This document shows, piece by piece, positions 24,944 through 33,128 of a stretch of 64,000 bases of DNA. The notes below the pieces were generated by a model. It did no database searches and was not told where the DNA came from. It worked only from the letters and a program-made list of their open reading frames with translations. The position numbers and the translations under genes are program-made. Each line of letters starts with the position of its first letter. Positions within the stretch are counted from its first letter, which is position 1. The stretch spans positions 74,906 through 138,905 of the forward strand of contig CAVPXC010000010.1 of NCBI GenBank assembly GCA_963709505.1, given 5' to 3'. The stretch comes from CAVPXC01 sp963709505 (lineage in GTDB: Bacteria > Chloroflexota > Anaerolineae > JAAEKA01).

Positions 24944-25573
24944 ATGCCTATCTATGACATCTCTCTAACCCTCTCCCCCTCGCTCGTCGTCTGGCCCGGC
25001 GATCCGCCGGTGAATCTCACCCAGCCGGTGTCCATGGAGCGCGGTGACATGTTCACCCTGACCCGCATGGACATCAGCGCACACACCGGCACCCACGTCG
25101 ACGCGCCGGCGCACTTTGTGGCCGGCGGTGCGGGCGTAGATAGTCTGGACCTAAATACGCTGATCGGGCCCGCGCTTGTAGTCGACGCGCGTGCAGCCCG
25201 TGAGCTATCGGCTTCAGTTCTGGAGTCGCTGGCAATGCCGGCAGGAACTCAGCGCGTCTTGTTTCGGACGCGCAATTCGGAGTTGTGGCGCGGGCCGCAC
25301 ACCGTTTTCGATGAGGACTTCGTCGCGATCACAGCTGACGGCGCGTCGTGGCTGGTCGAGCACGGGGTGCGGCTGGTGGGGGTGGATTACCTGTCGGTAG
25401 CGCCCTTTGCCGAGTCTGCGCCGACGCACCAGATCCTGCTGGCCGCAGGCGTGATTGCGGTGGAGGGGTTGAACCTGAGCGAGATCGAGCCGGGTGAGTA
25501 TCAGCTCTGCTGCCTGCCGCTTAAGATCGCCGGCGCCGACGGCACGCCCACGCGCGCGGTGCTGGTTCGCTAA
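24944..25573 (+). CDS. cyclase / kynurenine formamidase-like hydrolase
   Basis: The 209-residue protein carries the metal-binding signature HTGTHVDAPAHF (HxGTHxDxPxHF) of the cyclase family (PF04199), preceded by DISLTLSPSLVVWPGDPP and followed by VDYLSVAP and a conserved late EGLNLSEIEPGEYQL. Length equals that of KynB-type arylformamidases. It hydrolyses an amide or ester with a divalent metal; without other kyn genes nearby the substrate stays open. ATG 24944 follows AGAGGAAC. Confidence 0.88.
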   Translation: MPIYDISLTLSPSLVVWPGDPPVNLTQPVSMERGDMFTLTRMDISAHTGTHVDAPAHFVAGGAGVDSLDLNTLIGPALVVDARAARELSASVLESLAMPAGTQRVLFRTRNSELWRGPHTVFDEDFVAITADGASWLVEHGVRLVGVDYLSVAPFAESAPTHQILLAAGVIAVEGLNLSEIEPGEYQLCCLPLKIAGADGTPTRAVLVR

Positions 25574-25601
25574 GTGGATAACTCCTATCGCCATTCTGAC
25601 T

Positions 25602-25750
25602 GTCGTTCCTGCGAAAGCAGGAACCCATCTGGGTAGCGGTCAATACAAACGAACCGGATGGATTCCTGCTTTCGCAGGAATGACGGGGAGCGCGACGGTG
25701 GCAAGGCGCACGCGCGCCGGATGGATTCCTGCTTTCGCAGGAATGACGGT
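25602..25750. repeat. REP-like palindrome plus an additional half-site
   Basis: Inverted arms at about 25602-25630 and 25655-25687 (cgttcctgcgaaagcagg and complement), followed by a single extra arm at 25718-25750. Same family as 24723-24811. Confidence 0.8.
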
Positions 25751-25766
25751 GGGCATGACCCAGGAA

Positions 25767-25804
25767 GCAAATAGCGGCGGCCTAAAGGCCGCCGCTATTT
25801 GCGT
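25767..25804. terminator. bidirectional terminator between convergent genes
   Basis: A perfect 16-bp stem (gcaaatagcggcggcc at 25767-25782, complement 25787-25802) with TAAA loop, between the cyclase stop and the stop of the secreted protein. Both flanks are AT-rich at the base of the stem, so it can serve either strand. Confidence 0.75.
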
Positions 25805-25824
25805 TTCAGAGGTTGTTTACGTGC

Positions 25825-28767
25825 TTATTGCTCTGCAATCGCACGCTTGCGCATGACGATCGCCGCTCCAGCCGCCAGGCTCGCCACTAGGATGGCGAGC
25901 AGTGCGCCATAGGGCGCCGTCGACTGGCCAGCGCTGGCGCCCAGATCGCTGAGCGTGACCGCCGTAGGACTCGGCAGCGCGCAGACGATCGGCTGATAGC
26001 TCACGTCGAAGTTGTCGACGTAGAAGCCGTCATCCACCACGCCACCGTCAGAGGTGAAGCGGTAGCGCAGCCGAACGTTGGACTGGTTGTCCAGCGGCGA
26101 AGCCGCCGAGGTTGACTGAGTCCAGGTGTTCTCCGTCCCGTTGAAGGTGACCAACGGTGTCGCATTCCACGTCGTGCCGCCGTCGATCGACCACTCGAGG
26201 AAGACGAAGTCGAAGCCAGGTTCGAGGCCGTAGATCGAGTAGGACGAGACGCTGATCCCAGTCTTGCCCGACAGGTTGAGTACCGGCGTCTGCAGCCAGG
26301 AGTTGACGTCGTTGGCGTAGTTGCCGGCCGGACTGTCGGTCCAGGAGTGGGTTGGGCTATAGGATTGTGACGTGGTCTGCGCCCAAGCATTTCCGGTGCC
26401 GCCCGTGGTCCAGCCGTTGGTGCCGCTCTCGAAGTTGTCGAAGAAGGCGCTCGCCGGTGGCTGCGGGATGCTGGCCTGGATCGTGAACGGGAAGTTGTAC
26501 GATCCCTGAGCCGTTGTTACCGCCAGATTGAACTGCATGATCGTGCCGCACGCAAGGGTGTCCGTCAGCGAGATCCTGTACGCCGTAGTGTTGGGCGCCG
26601 ACCCGGCCGCCGCGATGTTCGGGTAGGCCGACGTGTTTTGCGTGACCGTCACACCAGGCGTCGTGGTACTGAGAACAGCGCTGATTCCGGTGCTGGTCGC
26701 CGCGCCGTTGTTGGTGAGGTTGACGAAGAGCTTCACGCCGAACTCGCCGGGATCGGGATATCCGTTGCCGTTGCCATTGCCGCCCGTGTCGTCGATCGCT
26801 ACCGAACTGTAGATCAGGTTGGGCACGCCGACGAGCGGGATGTCGGTAACCGTCGTCGTGCTGCTTGCGGTCACGACCTGGCCTGAGACGGAATTCGACG
26901 TGGGATAGCCAGGCAGCAGCGGTCCGGCGGTTACGGTGTAGGTACCAGGCAGGATTTGAGCCGTGTAGTTGCCGGTGGCATCGGTTTGGACGGTGATCGC
27001 CGCTGGGAGCGCGCTGGCGATCGTCACCGGCGCATTGGGAACCCCTGCGTTGGTCAACGAGTTGACCACCTTGCCAGTGATCGTGCCCTTGGGCTGGCCG
27101 CAGGAGGGGAACTTGAAGGAGCCGATGCGGGTCTGCCAGTTGCTGCCGTTGACGAGGTAGTACTCCTGGGTGTACCAGAAGGTGCAGTCGTCGTTCGGGT
27201 CAACGCTCATCGCGCTGTAATCACCCCAACGGTTGGTGTTGGTCTGCGAGCCAGTGCCGTTGACCAACACGCGCTCGGTCTGCGGCATCTGGCCGGGGAT
27301 CTCGCCATTCAGGCGGCCGGCATAGCGGATGCCGGGATAGACGCTGCTGTTGGAAACGCTGTATCCGATGGCTGCGTTGCCGTCGCGGTCGGCGGCGATG
27401 GAGGCCATCCAGCGATTGATGCCGTCGCCAGGGTTGAGGCTGCCTTGCTGGAACAAGGTCGGCGTGCCGCCAGGATCGCGCACCTCATACCAGCGTGCCA
27501 CCGCCAGCCCACCCTCGTCCACGGTGTGGGTGGCCCACAGCGATTGGTGGGTGCCCATGTTGCGGTACTGCAGCTGCATCATCAGGCGGAAGCTGAGCGA
27601 GTCCAGGCCCTGGGCCGTGCCTGGCTGGGCGATCCCGCCGTTGTACAGGTTGAATGGAGTGATCGGCACGCTGACGGGGCCGCTGAGCGTGGAGTTGGCC
27701 GGAGTGGCGAAATCGGCGTCTAATTCATAGATATCCAAGCTATCCGGTGCGGCGATCTGGGCGAAGTAGTTGGGCGCGCCGGCTGGCGGCGCCGTGCCGC
27801 GCAAGTTGCTGGGTAAAAAGCTGCCGCAGGCGCCGTCGAGGCATAGGTCGAAATGCACCTCTTCCAGCGGACCGCCAGTCAGCAGCGGGGTCTTGTTGAT
27901 GCCCCACAGGCGCACGCCAAAGCCATCGCCTACGGCCTGGAACATGTTGGCCGACATGTAGTAGCCATCGGGCCACACCCCCAGCTTGGGATAGTCGTTG
28001 AAGTAGTTGCCGGCGAAGGTGCCGGTGTTGGCCTGCAAGGCATAGAAGTACCAGCCGCCGGCCACCGGGTCGCCGGTCTGTGAGACTGCGATACACTGGT
28101 AGTAGGGGCCGGTGTTGAAGTTGAACCAGGCGAAATCGGTGACGATCCAACGGTCAACCGCTGCATCATAGAGCACTACCACGTCGCCGTCGTTGCTGGT
28201 GTCGCACGGCGTGCCAGCCGGGCCGGTGAAGAAGTTATTCAAGGTGGTGCCGACCAGACGGGTGCCCGTGGCCTTGTCGAAGATTGCGATCGACGTGTTG
28301 ACCATTTGGATGTAATGGGTGGGGCCGACGTCGCCGACGGTATCAGGGGGCCAGCCGGCGCCACAGGAGCCGGGCGGGCAGCTGCTGTTGAAGCCCATGC
28401 CGGCGAAATTGGCGATGGGCGGCGGGGCAGGATCCTCGCCCTCCAACTGGCTTTGCATCGCTGCCGCTTGCTGGGCGGAGCTGGCCTCAATGGCCTTCAT
28501 CTCCATGGGGGTCAGGCGGGCCGGTACAATGTCCGGTGCATCGCCTCCCAAGGCGCCGGGCTCGCCGAGCTGCGGCAGATCGCGCAGGTCGCCGTTCCAG
28601 ACGTATGGGTAGATGGGTTCGCTGGTGAAGGGCCCGAGGATACCGGACGGGTTGGCCGGCGGCTGCAAAGGGGTCTGTGCAGGGGCGGCGCTCACGGCGG
28701 CGGCGGTCAGGCTGAACAGAACCGCTAGCACTATGAACAGGTGTAGTACATTTCTTGCGCGCATCAT
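25825..28767 (-). CDS. large secreted multidomain protein, membrane-anchored at the C-terminus
   Basis: The 980-residue protein has a signal peptide (VLHLFIVLAVLFSLTAAAVSA). Residues 110-560 form an exported domain rich in Asn, Gly and Tyr, with repeated strands such as GDVVVLYDAAVDRWIVTDF and YFNDYPKLGVWPDGYYMS, that looks like a beta-propeller. At about 565 a carboxypeptidase-regulatory-like domain follows (GTITGKVVNSLTNAGV, TDATGNYT). Near 770-930 there is a jelly-roll of the choice-of-anchor/MAM type (FFDNFESGTNGWTT, LEWSIDGGTTW, GFYVDNFDV). The end, GALLAILVASLAAGAAIVM then basic residues, is a tail anchor or sorting signal. No protease motif was found. A cell-surface role is likely. Confidence 0.85.
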   Translation of the reverse strand: MMRARNVLHLFIVLAVLFSLTAAAVSAAPAQTPLQPPANPSGILGPFTSEPIYPYVWNGDLRDLPQLGEPGALGGDAPDIVPARLTPMEMKAIEASSAQQAAAMQSQLEGEDPAPPPIANFAGMGFNSSCPPGSCGAGWPPDTVGDVGPTHYIQMVNTSIAIFDKATGTRLVGTTLNNFFTGPAGTPCDTSNDGDVVVLYDAAVDRWIVTDFAWFNFNTGPYYQCIAVSQTGDPVAGGWYFYALQANTGTFAGNYFNDYPKLGVWPDGYYMSANMFQAVGDGFGVRLWGINKTPLLTGGPLEEVHFDLCLDGACGSFLPSNLRGTAPPAGAPNYFAQIAAPDSLDIYELDADFATPANSTLSGPVSVPITPFNLYNGGIAQPGTAQGLDSLSFRLMMQLQYRNMGTHQSLWATHTVDEGGLAVARWYEVRDPGGTPTLFQQGSLNPGDGINRWMASIAADRDGNAAIGYSVSNSSVYPGIRYAGRLNGEIPGQMPQTERVLVNGTGSQTNTNRWGDYSAMSVDPNDDCTFWYTQEYYLVNGSNWQTRIGSFKFPSCGQPKGTITGKVVNSLTNAGVPNAPVTIASALPAAITVQTDATGNYTAQILPGTYTVTAGPLLPGYPTSNSVSGQVVTASSTTTVTDIPLVGVPNLIYSSVAIDDTGGNGNGNGYPDPGEFGVKLFVNLTNNGAATSTGISAVLSTTTPGVTVTQNTSAYPNIAAAGSAPNTTAYRISLTDTLACGTIMQFNLAVTTAQGSYNFPFTIQASIPQPPASAFFDNFESGTNGWTTGGTGNAWAQTTSQSYSPTHSWTDSPAGNYANDVNSWLQTPVLNLSGKTGISVSSYSIYGLEPGFDFVFLEWSIDGGTTWNATPLVTFNGTENTWTQSTSAASPLDNQSNVRLRYRFTSDGGVVDDGFYVDNFDVSYQPIVCALPSPTAVTLSDLGASAGQSTAPYGALLAILVASLAAGAAIVMRKRAIAEQ

Positions 28768-29329
28768 GATCTCCTTCGAAGGGTGAGGTTATGGGAGAGG
28801 TTGCTGCAACGATACCGATGGGCTGATGGCGACTACTGTTGGGCGATCACCTCCTCGTGTTCGTCGTGTCCCTGTCCCGCAAGCGCGGGGCGGAAGTCTG
28901 AATTGCATGACAGTATACTTGCATTGGACGCGCAGCACAAGTTTTTGTTTACGTGCCCTTCTAGGCACAGAAACATGAGGTCATCCCGGATTCTTGAGCA
29001 GAACTCGTGGTGCAAACCGCCAGATGAATTCCTGCTTTCGCAGGAATGACGGTGGCCGTGGTTACCGGGATGGTTGCATCGCACCCGTGGCTCTCTTCGA
29101 CCGTCATTCCTGCGAAAGCAGGAATCCATCTGATTACCACTCAAAGCGAGAACCCTAGATGAATCCCTCGTTCTGCTTCCAGCTATCGACAACCGCCGCC
29201 AGGACCTACTCGACCGGCGCCGGCTACTTCCAAGAAAAGTGCAGGTGCCCAGTTCTAGAATCACGGGCTGTCGCAAAAAAAAGGGCCTTTCTTCCGAGAA
29301 AGGTCCTTTCAATGGGCTACCCCTGGATC
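28768..29329. other. intergenic region with REP-like arms and a terminator hairpin
   Basis: No gene seen in about 560 bp. It holds two arms of the cgtcattcctgcg repeat (29022-29052 and 29101-29130) separated by about 50 bp. A hairpin with aaagggcctttcttccg and its complement (29278-29311), of the same kind as those at 36494-36525, 36547-36580 and 51407-51440, probably terminates transcription of the zinc-ribbon gene region. Confidence 0.55.
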
Positions 29330-29515
29330 TCAGTCCTCATGTTCCGCCGGCTCGATATGCTCCGCCCCGGCCAGCCGGCCGACCAGGCGTTGTGGTTGAT
29401 GGATCAGCGTCGGCAGGCATTGCGAGCAGATCCAGGCTTGTTCGCCTGCGTAGCGAAGCGAAACGAGCGGGATGATGGTTTCATCGCGGCCGCAACTGAG
29501 GCACTGATAGGTCAT
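29330..29515 (-). CDS. small zinc-ribbon protein
   Basis: Starting at ATG 29515 (after AAAGGCG), the 61-residue product reads MTYQCLSCGRDETIIPLVSL and has a second pair CSQC 33 residues on, forming a CxxC...CxxC zinc ribbon. The tail is acidic and His-rich (AEHIEPAEHED). A longer start at 29593 would overlap the kinase-like gene. No specific function was recognised. Confidence 0.6.
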   Translation of the reverse strand: MTYQCLSCGRDETIIPLVSLRYAGEQAWICSQCLPTLIHQPQRLVGRLAGAEHIEPAEHED

Positions 29516-29571
29516 AGTGAGCGCCTTTCTTTGGCTTGCGCCAACCTGTACCAATCTATGTTTGGCTCCGG

Positions 29572-30063
29572 CTAGGCCGGAACAGTCAGACACGCCACCG
29601 CCTGGATGACCAGGTCGGCCGCGACCGCCGGTGTTATCTTGCTGGTGTTGATGACCAGGTCGTAGAGCGAGGGATCGGCTGGGTCGGCGTTGTAGTAGTG
29701 CTTGACGTAGCCGGCCGAGGCTTGGTCGCTCACGCTCACTTGTTCACGCGCCTCGTCGGCAGTCAATCCTTTGCTGTCTTGTGCGCGCCGGATCCGCATC
29801 TCCACCGGAGCCACCACACGCACGTGCAACACGTCAGGCATATCACGGAGCGCGAGCTGCCCGCCGCGGCCAAGTATGACCGCCCCACCTTGCCCATGGG
29901 TGCTACGGATGAAATTTTGGACCAGCGCCACCGATCCCGCCTGGGCGCCCAGGCTTGCCATCAGGTCCTTGTCAAAGTATCGATAGCCTAACCGATCGCA
30001 AAGTAGCCGGGCGATCTCGTCGCCTCCACTTGCGTACTGCCGAGAAATCGTAATGACCGTCAT
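29572..30063 (-). CDS. cytidylate kinase-like protein with probable internal deletion
   Basis: ATG 30063 opens MTVITISRQYASGGDEIARLL, the P-loop region of the cytidylate-kinase-like family (PF13189), then LGYRYFDKDLM. After about residue 42 the usual helical lid of roughly 45-50 residues is missing and the sequence jumps to LVQNFIRSTHGQGGAVILGRGGQ, DMPDVLHVRVVAP and YVKHYYNADPADPSLYDLVI. The product is 163 residues against a usual 200-220. It may still fold but substrate binding would be altered. Substrates for this family are not firmly established. Confidence 0.75.
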   Translation of the reverse strand: MTVITISRQYASGGDEIARLLCDRLGYRYFDKDLMASLGAQAGSVALVQNFIRSTHGQGGAVILGRGGQLALRDMPDVLHVRVVAPVEMRIRRAQDSKGLTADEAREQVSVSDQASAGYVKHYYNADPADPSLYDLVINTSKITPAVAADLVIQAVACLTVPA

Positions 30064-30245
30064 AATCTGGCTCCTTTTGCTTGCGCTTGCCTGCTCTACA
30101 GCAAACATGCAGGCCGGTAGCCCCGGGTGGGTTAAGGGTTACGCTGCCCCCAATTGAGCTACCAGGCGAGGCAATCCCACAGTTATATCCACCTCATCTA
30201 CCATTATACACCCGCTAGGTGCACTTTTCAATAGGGTTGTTCAGA

Positions 30246-30326
30246 CGGGTGTATTTCAAGTTGGGGGCAGACCCTTTGGGTTTTGCGCAAACCCGAAGGG
30301 TCTGCCCCCAACTTGAAATACACCCG
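30246..30326. repeat. 81-bp near-perfect palindrome, copy 1
   Basis: Arms of about 35 bp (cgggtgtatttcaagttggg and onward) pair with a single mismatch around a loop ttttgcgcaaa. A second copy is at 42074-42154. It abuts the esterase stop codon and could act as a terminator. Confidence 0.85.
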
Positions 30327-30327
30327 G

Positions 30328-31617
30328 TCAGACCATCAACGCCAGGAATCGCTCGACGTCGTACGTCGCGGCTTGTGCCGCAGGAGAGATGCGCGGCAGC
30401 ACCAGGTCGAAGGCATGGTCGCTGTTGGGAAACTCGACCAACACGGAGGGCACGCCGGCCGTCTGCAGGAGCTGGTGCAGCCGGCGCACCGAGCGGCTCA
30501 TGCCGAAGATGTCGGCGGTGCCTTGCAGCAAAAGCGTCGGCGGGCAGTGCGGACCCACCCGACCACTGGGCGAGAGCTGCTCGTAGAGGTCGGGCCGCTC
30601 GGACGGCTCCGCTCCGAGCAGATGCACGACATAGTTGCCGGCGTCCTCGACCGGCGTGCCGGGCGGCACCAGGCCACCTATCTGCAGCAGGGTTTCCACC
30701 AGAGCACCATACGGACGGATGCGCTTGCGCCGTATCAGGCGTTCGCGGTTCCGCTCCACATCCTGATACACATCGAGGAAATCGGTCGGGCCGTAAAACG
30801 AGACCACGGCCCGTGCAGAGGTGTCCACAGTGCTGCCGTCCGGCTGCAAGGCCGCATCGTTGGGCGTGTACGCCGCCAGAAGCGCCAGGTGCCCGCCGGC
30901 CGAGCCACCGATCAAAACGATGCGCTCCGGGTTCACGCCGTAGGCTGCGGCGTTTTGCTTCAGCCAGATCAGGCTGCGCTTGACGTCGCCCACCATGCCG
31001 GGCACGTCGGTCGCCGGCGCCAGGGTGTAGTCGATGTCCATCACGACGTGCCCCTGGCCGGCCAGACGGCGGAAAAAGGGCCGCGTGCCCATGTCCTTCG
31101 TGCCCAGCCGCCACGCGCCGCCGTGGACGTAGAGCACCCCCAGGCCGCTGCGGGCCTGGTCCGTGGGCGGCTGCCACAGATCGGCAATCAGGTCCTTGCC
31201 TGTTGCCGGGTTGACACCGTAGATCACGTTTTGATTGCACAGACCACGCGGGGGCAACGGCGCCACTGGCGTCCAACGGCGGGCAAGAAAGTGTTCACGA
31301 CCCGTTTCCGGGAGGCGCTTTTGCCAGTCCGGCCCAAAGGCCTGCTCGAAGCCTTTATGCGGCGCGACCGTCTGTGCGACGTAACGCACGGAGATCAAGG
31401 CGCCAAGCAGCCCGAAGCTGGCAGCCAGCGGGTCGCGACGTTTCAGGCCGGCCAGCGCCAGCGCGGCGCCGATCAGCGCCACAAGCGGAGCGACCGCGCA
31501 AGCCAGCAACTTCAGCGGCCAGAGCACGATGCCGGAAGTTCTATACTTCAGGTCTGCCACGGTCAGCGCGCCCAGAAGGGCGGTGGCAACGCTCGTTAAG
31601 CGGAGAAGCCAGGTCAT
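30328..31617 (-). CDS. alpha/beta hydrolase (BD-FAE / hormone-sensitive-lipase-like) with N-terminal membrane region
   Basis: The 429-residue protein starts with two or three hydrophobic segments (residues 1-85) and then a hydrolase domain: VLYVHGGAWRLGT (HGGAW oxyanion motif), VMDIDYTLAP, the nucleophile elbow GGSAGGH (Ser near residue 246), a TADIFGM Asp strand and the catalytic His in NSDHAFD. This layout fits carboxylesterases acting on acyl esters at the membrane. Conservation is good throughout and no frameshift is seen. Confidence 0.86.
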   Translation of the reverse strand: MTWLLRLTSVATALLGALTVADLKYRTSGIVLWPLKLLACAVAPLVALIGAALALAGLKRRDPLAASFGLLGALISVRYVAQTVAPHKGFEQAFGPDWQKRLPETGREHFLARRWTPVAPLPPRGLCNQNVIYGVNPATGKDLIADLWQPPTDQARSGLGVLYVHGGAWRLGTKDMGTRPFFRRLAGQGHVVMDIDYTLAPATDVPGMVGDVKRSLIWLKQNAAAYGVNPERIVLIGGSAGGHLALLAAYTPNDAALQPDGSTVDTSARAVVSFYGPTDFLDVYQDVERNRERLIRRKRIRPYGALVETLLQIGGLVPPGTPVEDAGNYVVHLLGAEPSERPDLYEQLSPSGRVGPHCPPTLLLQGTADIFGMSRSVRRLHQLLQTAGVPSVLVEFPNSDHAFDLVLPRISPAAQAATYDVERFLALMV

Positions 31618-31627
31618 AGCATCATCT

Positions 31628-31734
31628 CCGAGACTCCTGAACTTGTTCAGGCTCCGACCTACCCAGCGGACTCCTGAACTTGTTCAGGCTCCGACCGGTC
31701 GGACCGCCTCGACAAGTCGAGGAGTCCTGAACCG
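31628..31734. repeat. palindromic repeat cluster (cctgaacttgttcagg / cctcgacaagtcgagg)
   Basis: Two direct copies of gactcctgaacttgttcagg followed by ctccgacc (31631-31656 and 31669-31694), then cctcgacaagtcgagg (31708-31723). The same palindromic words recur at 37131-37250 and 46546-46592. Confidence 0.75.
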
Positions 31735-31781
31735 AAAAAAGCAAAAACCGGGCTTCCTCTGTCGTGAGAAAACCCGGTTGT
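31735..31781 (-). terminator. Rho-independent terminator for the RCK operon
   Basis: On the reverse strand, AACCGGG (31779-31773) pairs with CCCGGTT (31752-31746) and is followed by TTTGCTTTTTTC. It lies 10 bp after the stop of the first RCK gene and ends the kimA-RCK-RCK transcript. Confidence 0.7.
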
Positions 31782-31790
31782 GGAGCGGGG

Positions 31791-32468
31791 TTATTTTCCG
31801 TTGCCCGGCGGTGCAAACAGCTCGGCAAGCTGGTCAGCACCTTTGCGGTCGGTGACCGCCAGCACTTCATCGCCTACCTCGAACGTGGTGACGCCGCGCG
31901 GCACGACGATTTCGCCATGGCGAATGATGGCGGCGACGACGCACTGTTCGGGGAAACGGATGTCCTTGATGGCCTGGCCCAGTACTTTGGCATTCGCCGG
32001 GATCTTCTCCTCGACGAGCGAGTACTTGCCGCGACGCAGCTTGAGCAGGGTCATCATGTCGCCCATGGACATCTCTTCCATGATCAGGCTGGCCATGACT
32101 TCGGCGTTGTTGAATGACACGTCGACGTGAAATTTCTCGTCGAACAGCCAGGCCGCACGCGGGTTGTTGACGCGGGCAATCGTCCGATTGATGTTGTAGC
32201 GCTCCCGGGCCAGGAAGCAGATGGCCAGGTTCTCGGCGTCGTTGTCGGTGGTGGCCGCAACGACGTCAGCCTTGCGAATGCCGGCTTGCTCCAGAATGCG
32301 CGGATCGGTCGGGCTGCCTTCGTAGATCGCCTCCGTGGGCATCTCGTAGTGGACGCGGGCCAGGATCTCAGGTCGATTTTCGATCAGGTGGACAACATGC
32401 TCTTGGGCGAGCAGCAAGGACGCGAGTTGGGTGCCGGTCCTGCCGCCGCCAGCGACGATGACAAACAT
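31791..32468 (-). CDS. RCK/TrkA-type potassium-transport regulatory protein
   Basis: Starting at ATG 32468, the 225-residue protein has an RCK_N Rossmann domain (IVAGGGRTGTQLASLL, then LIENRP ending strand 2, and ATTDNDAENL) and an RCK_C domain (IPANAKVLGQAIKDI, EVGDEVLAVTD). These proteins bind nucleotides and gate K+ channels or transporters at the cytoplasmic face. It is followed by a terminator and preceded by another RCK gene with 13 bp between coding regions. Confidence 0.9.
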   Translation of the reverse strand: MFVIVAGGGRTGTQLASLLLAQEHVVHLIENRPEILARVHYEMPTEAIYEGSPTDPRILEQAGIRKADVVAATTDNDAENLAICFLARERYNINRTIARVNNPRAAWLFDEKFHVDVSFNNAEVMASLIMEEMSMGDMMTLLKLRRGKYSLVEEKIPANAKVLGQAIKDIRFPEQCVVAAIIRHGEIVVPRGVTTFEVGDEVLAVTDRKGADQLAELFAPPGNGK

Positions 32469-32481
32469 AGCGTTGATCCTC

Positions 32482-33126
32482 TCAGCAGACTTTCTGGCGC
32501 AGGGCCGCCATGCCATCGACCGTGGCGCTGACGTGTACCACGTCACCGCTCTGCAGGCGCATGTCAGGGGTGGGCAGCATGCCGCGGCCGGCGCGGGTCA
32601 CCGCAGCCACGATACACGGCCCGACTGCGGCCAGGTCCTGGACGGTTTTGCCATCCCAGGTCGCCGGCACCATCAGGTCGCAGATCTCAACTTCGCCGTT
32701 GCCGGCTGAGAGCTGCGGGTGCACCGAGCCGCCTTCCAGCAACTCCTCCATGCGTTGTGCGCCCCAACTGCTGGAGCTGACCACCTGTAGACCGAAGGTC
32801 TCGATCAGCGTACGCCAGCGGGGATCGTAGTTGCGCACTGCCACGCGCGGCACCTTGTACACCGTGCTGGCGATGCGTCCGATGACGCCGTTGAGCGCAT
32901 CGGAATTGGTGACAGCCGCCAGGGCATCGGCGCTGTCGATGCCGGCGCGGTGCAGCACGGCCTCGGAGAGCACGTCGCCCTCCAGGGTACGCCCGCGGAA
33001 ATCGGGCGGCAGATCCTTGAAAGCGTCCTGCGAGCGGTCGATCACACACACGCGGTGGCCGTTTGTGAACAGCCGGTAGGCCAACTCCGCGCCCACGCGG
33101 CCGCAGCCGACGACGATGACATTCAT
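32482..33126 (-). CDS. RCK/TrkA-type potassium-transport regulatory protein
   Basis: The 214-residue protein starts MNVIVVGCGRVGAELAYRL, with VCVIDRS (Asp binding the NAD ribose), LEGDVLSEAVL and AAVTNSDALN, then an RCK_C domain (WDGKTVQDLAAVG, MRLQSGDVVHVSAT). The middle segment VSSSSWGAQRMEELL differs from its neighbour, so the two are not recent duplicates and may form a heteromeric gating ring. It begins 2 bp after the permease stop. Confidence 0.9.
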   Translation of the reverse strand: MNVIVVGCGRVGAELAYRLFTNGHRVCVIDRSQDAFKDLPPDFRGRTLEGDVLSEAVLHRAGIDSADALAAVTNSDALNGVIGRIASTVYKVPRVAVRNYDPRWRTLIETFGLQVVSSSSWGAQRMEELLEGGSVHPQLSAGNGEVEICDLMVPATWDGKTVQDLAAVGPCIVAAVTRAGRGMLPTPDMRLQSGDVVHVSATVDGMAALRQKVC

Positions 33127-33128
33127 GA

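Noticed and set aside
26956..27723. 255-codon forward frame opposite the large secreted protein
   Set aside because: No domain and no start signals; the secreted protein on the other strand is continuous with a signal peptide.
30120..30190. tRNA-like stretch on the reverse strand (TAGCTCAATTGG box followed by ACCCGGG)
   Set aside because: A D-arm-like box is present, but no acceptor stem or proper T arm pairs; at most a degenerate relic.
30283..31599. 438-codon forward open frame opposite the esterase
   Set aside because: The reverse frame has the full hydrolase triad; the forward frame starts inside the 81-bp palindrome and is His/Arg/Gln-rich noise.
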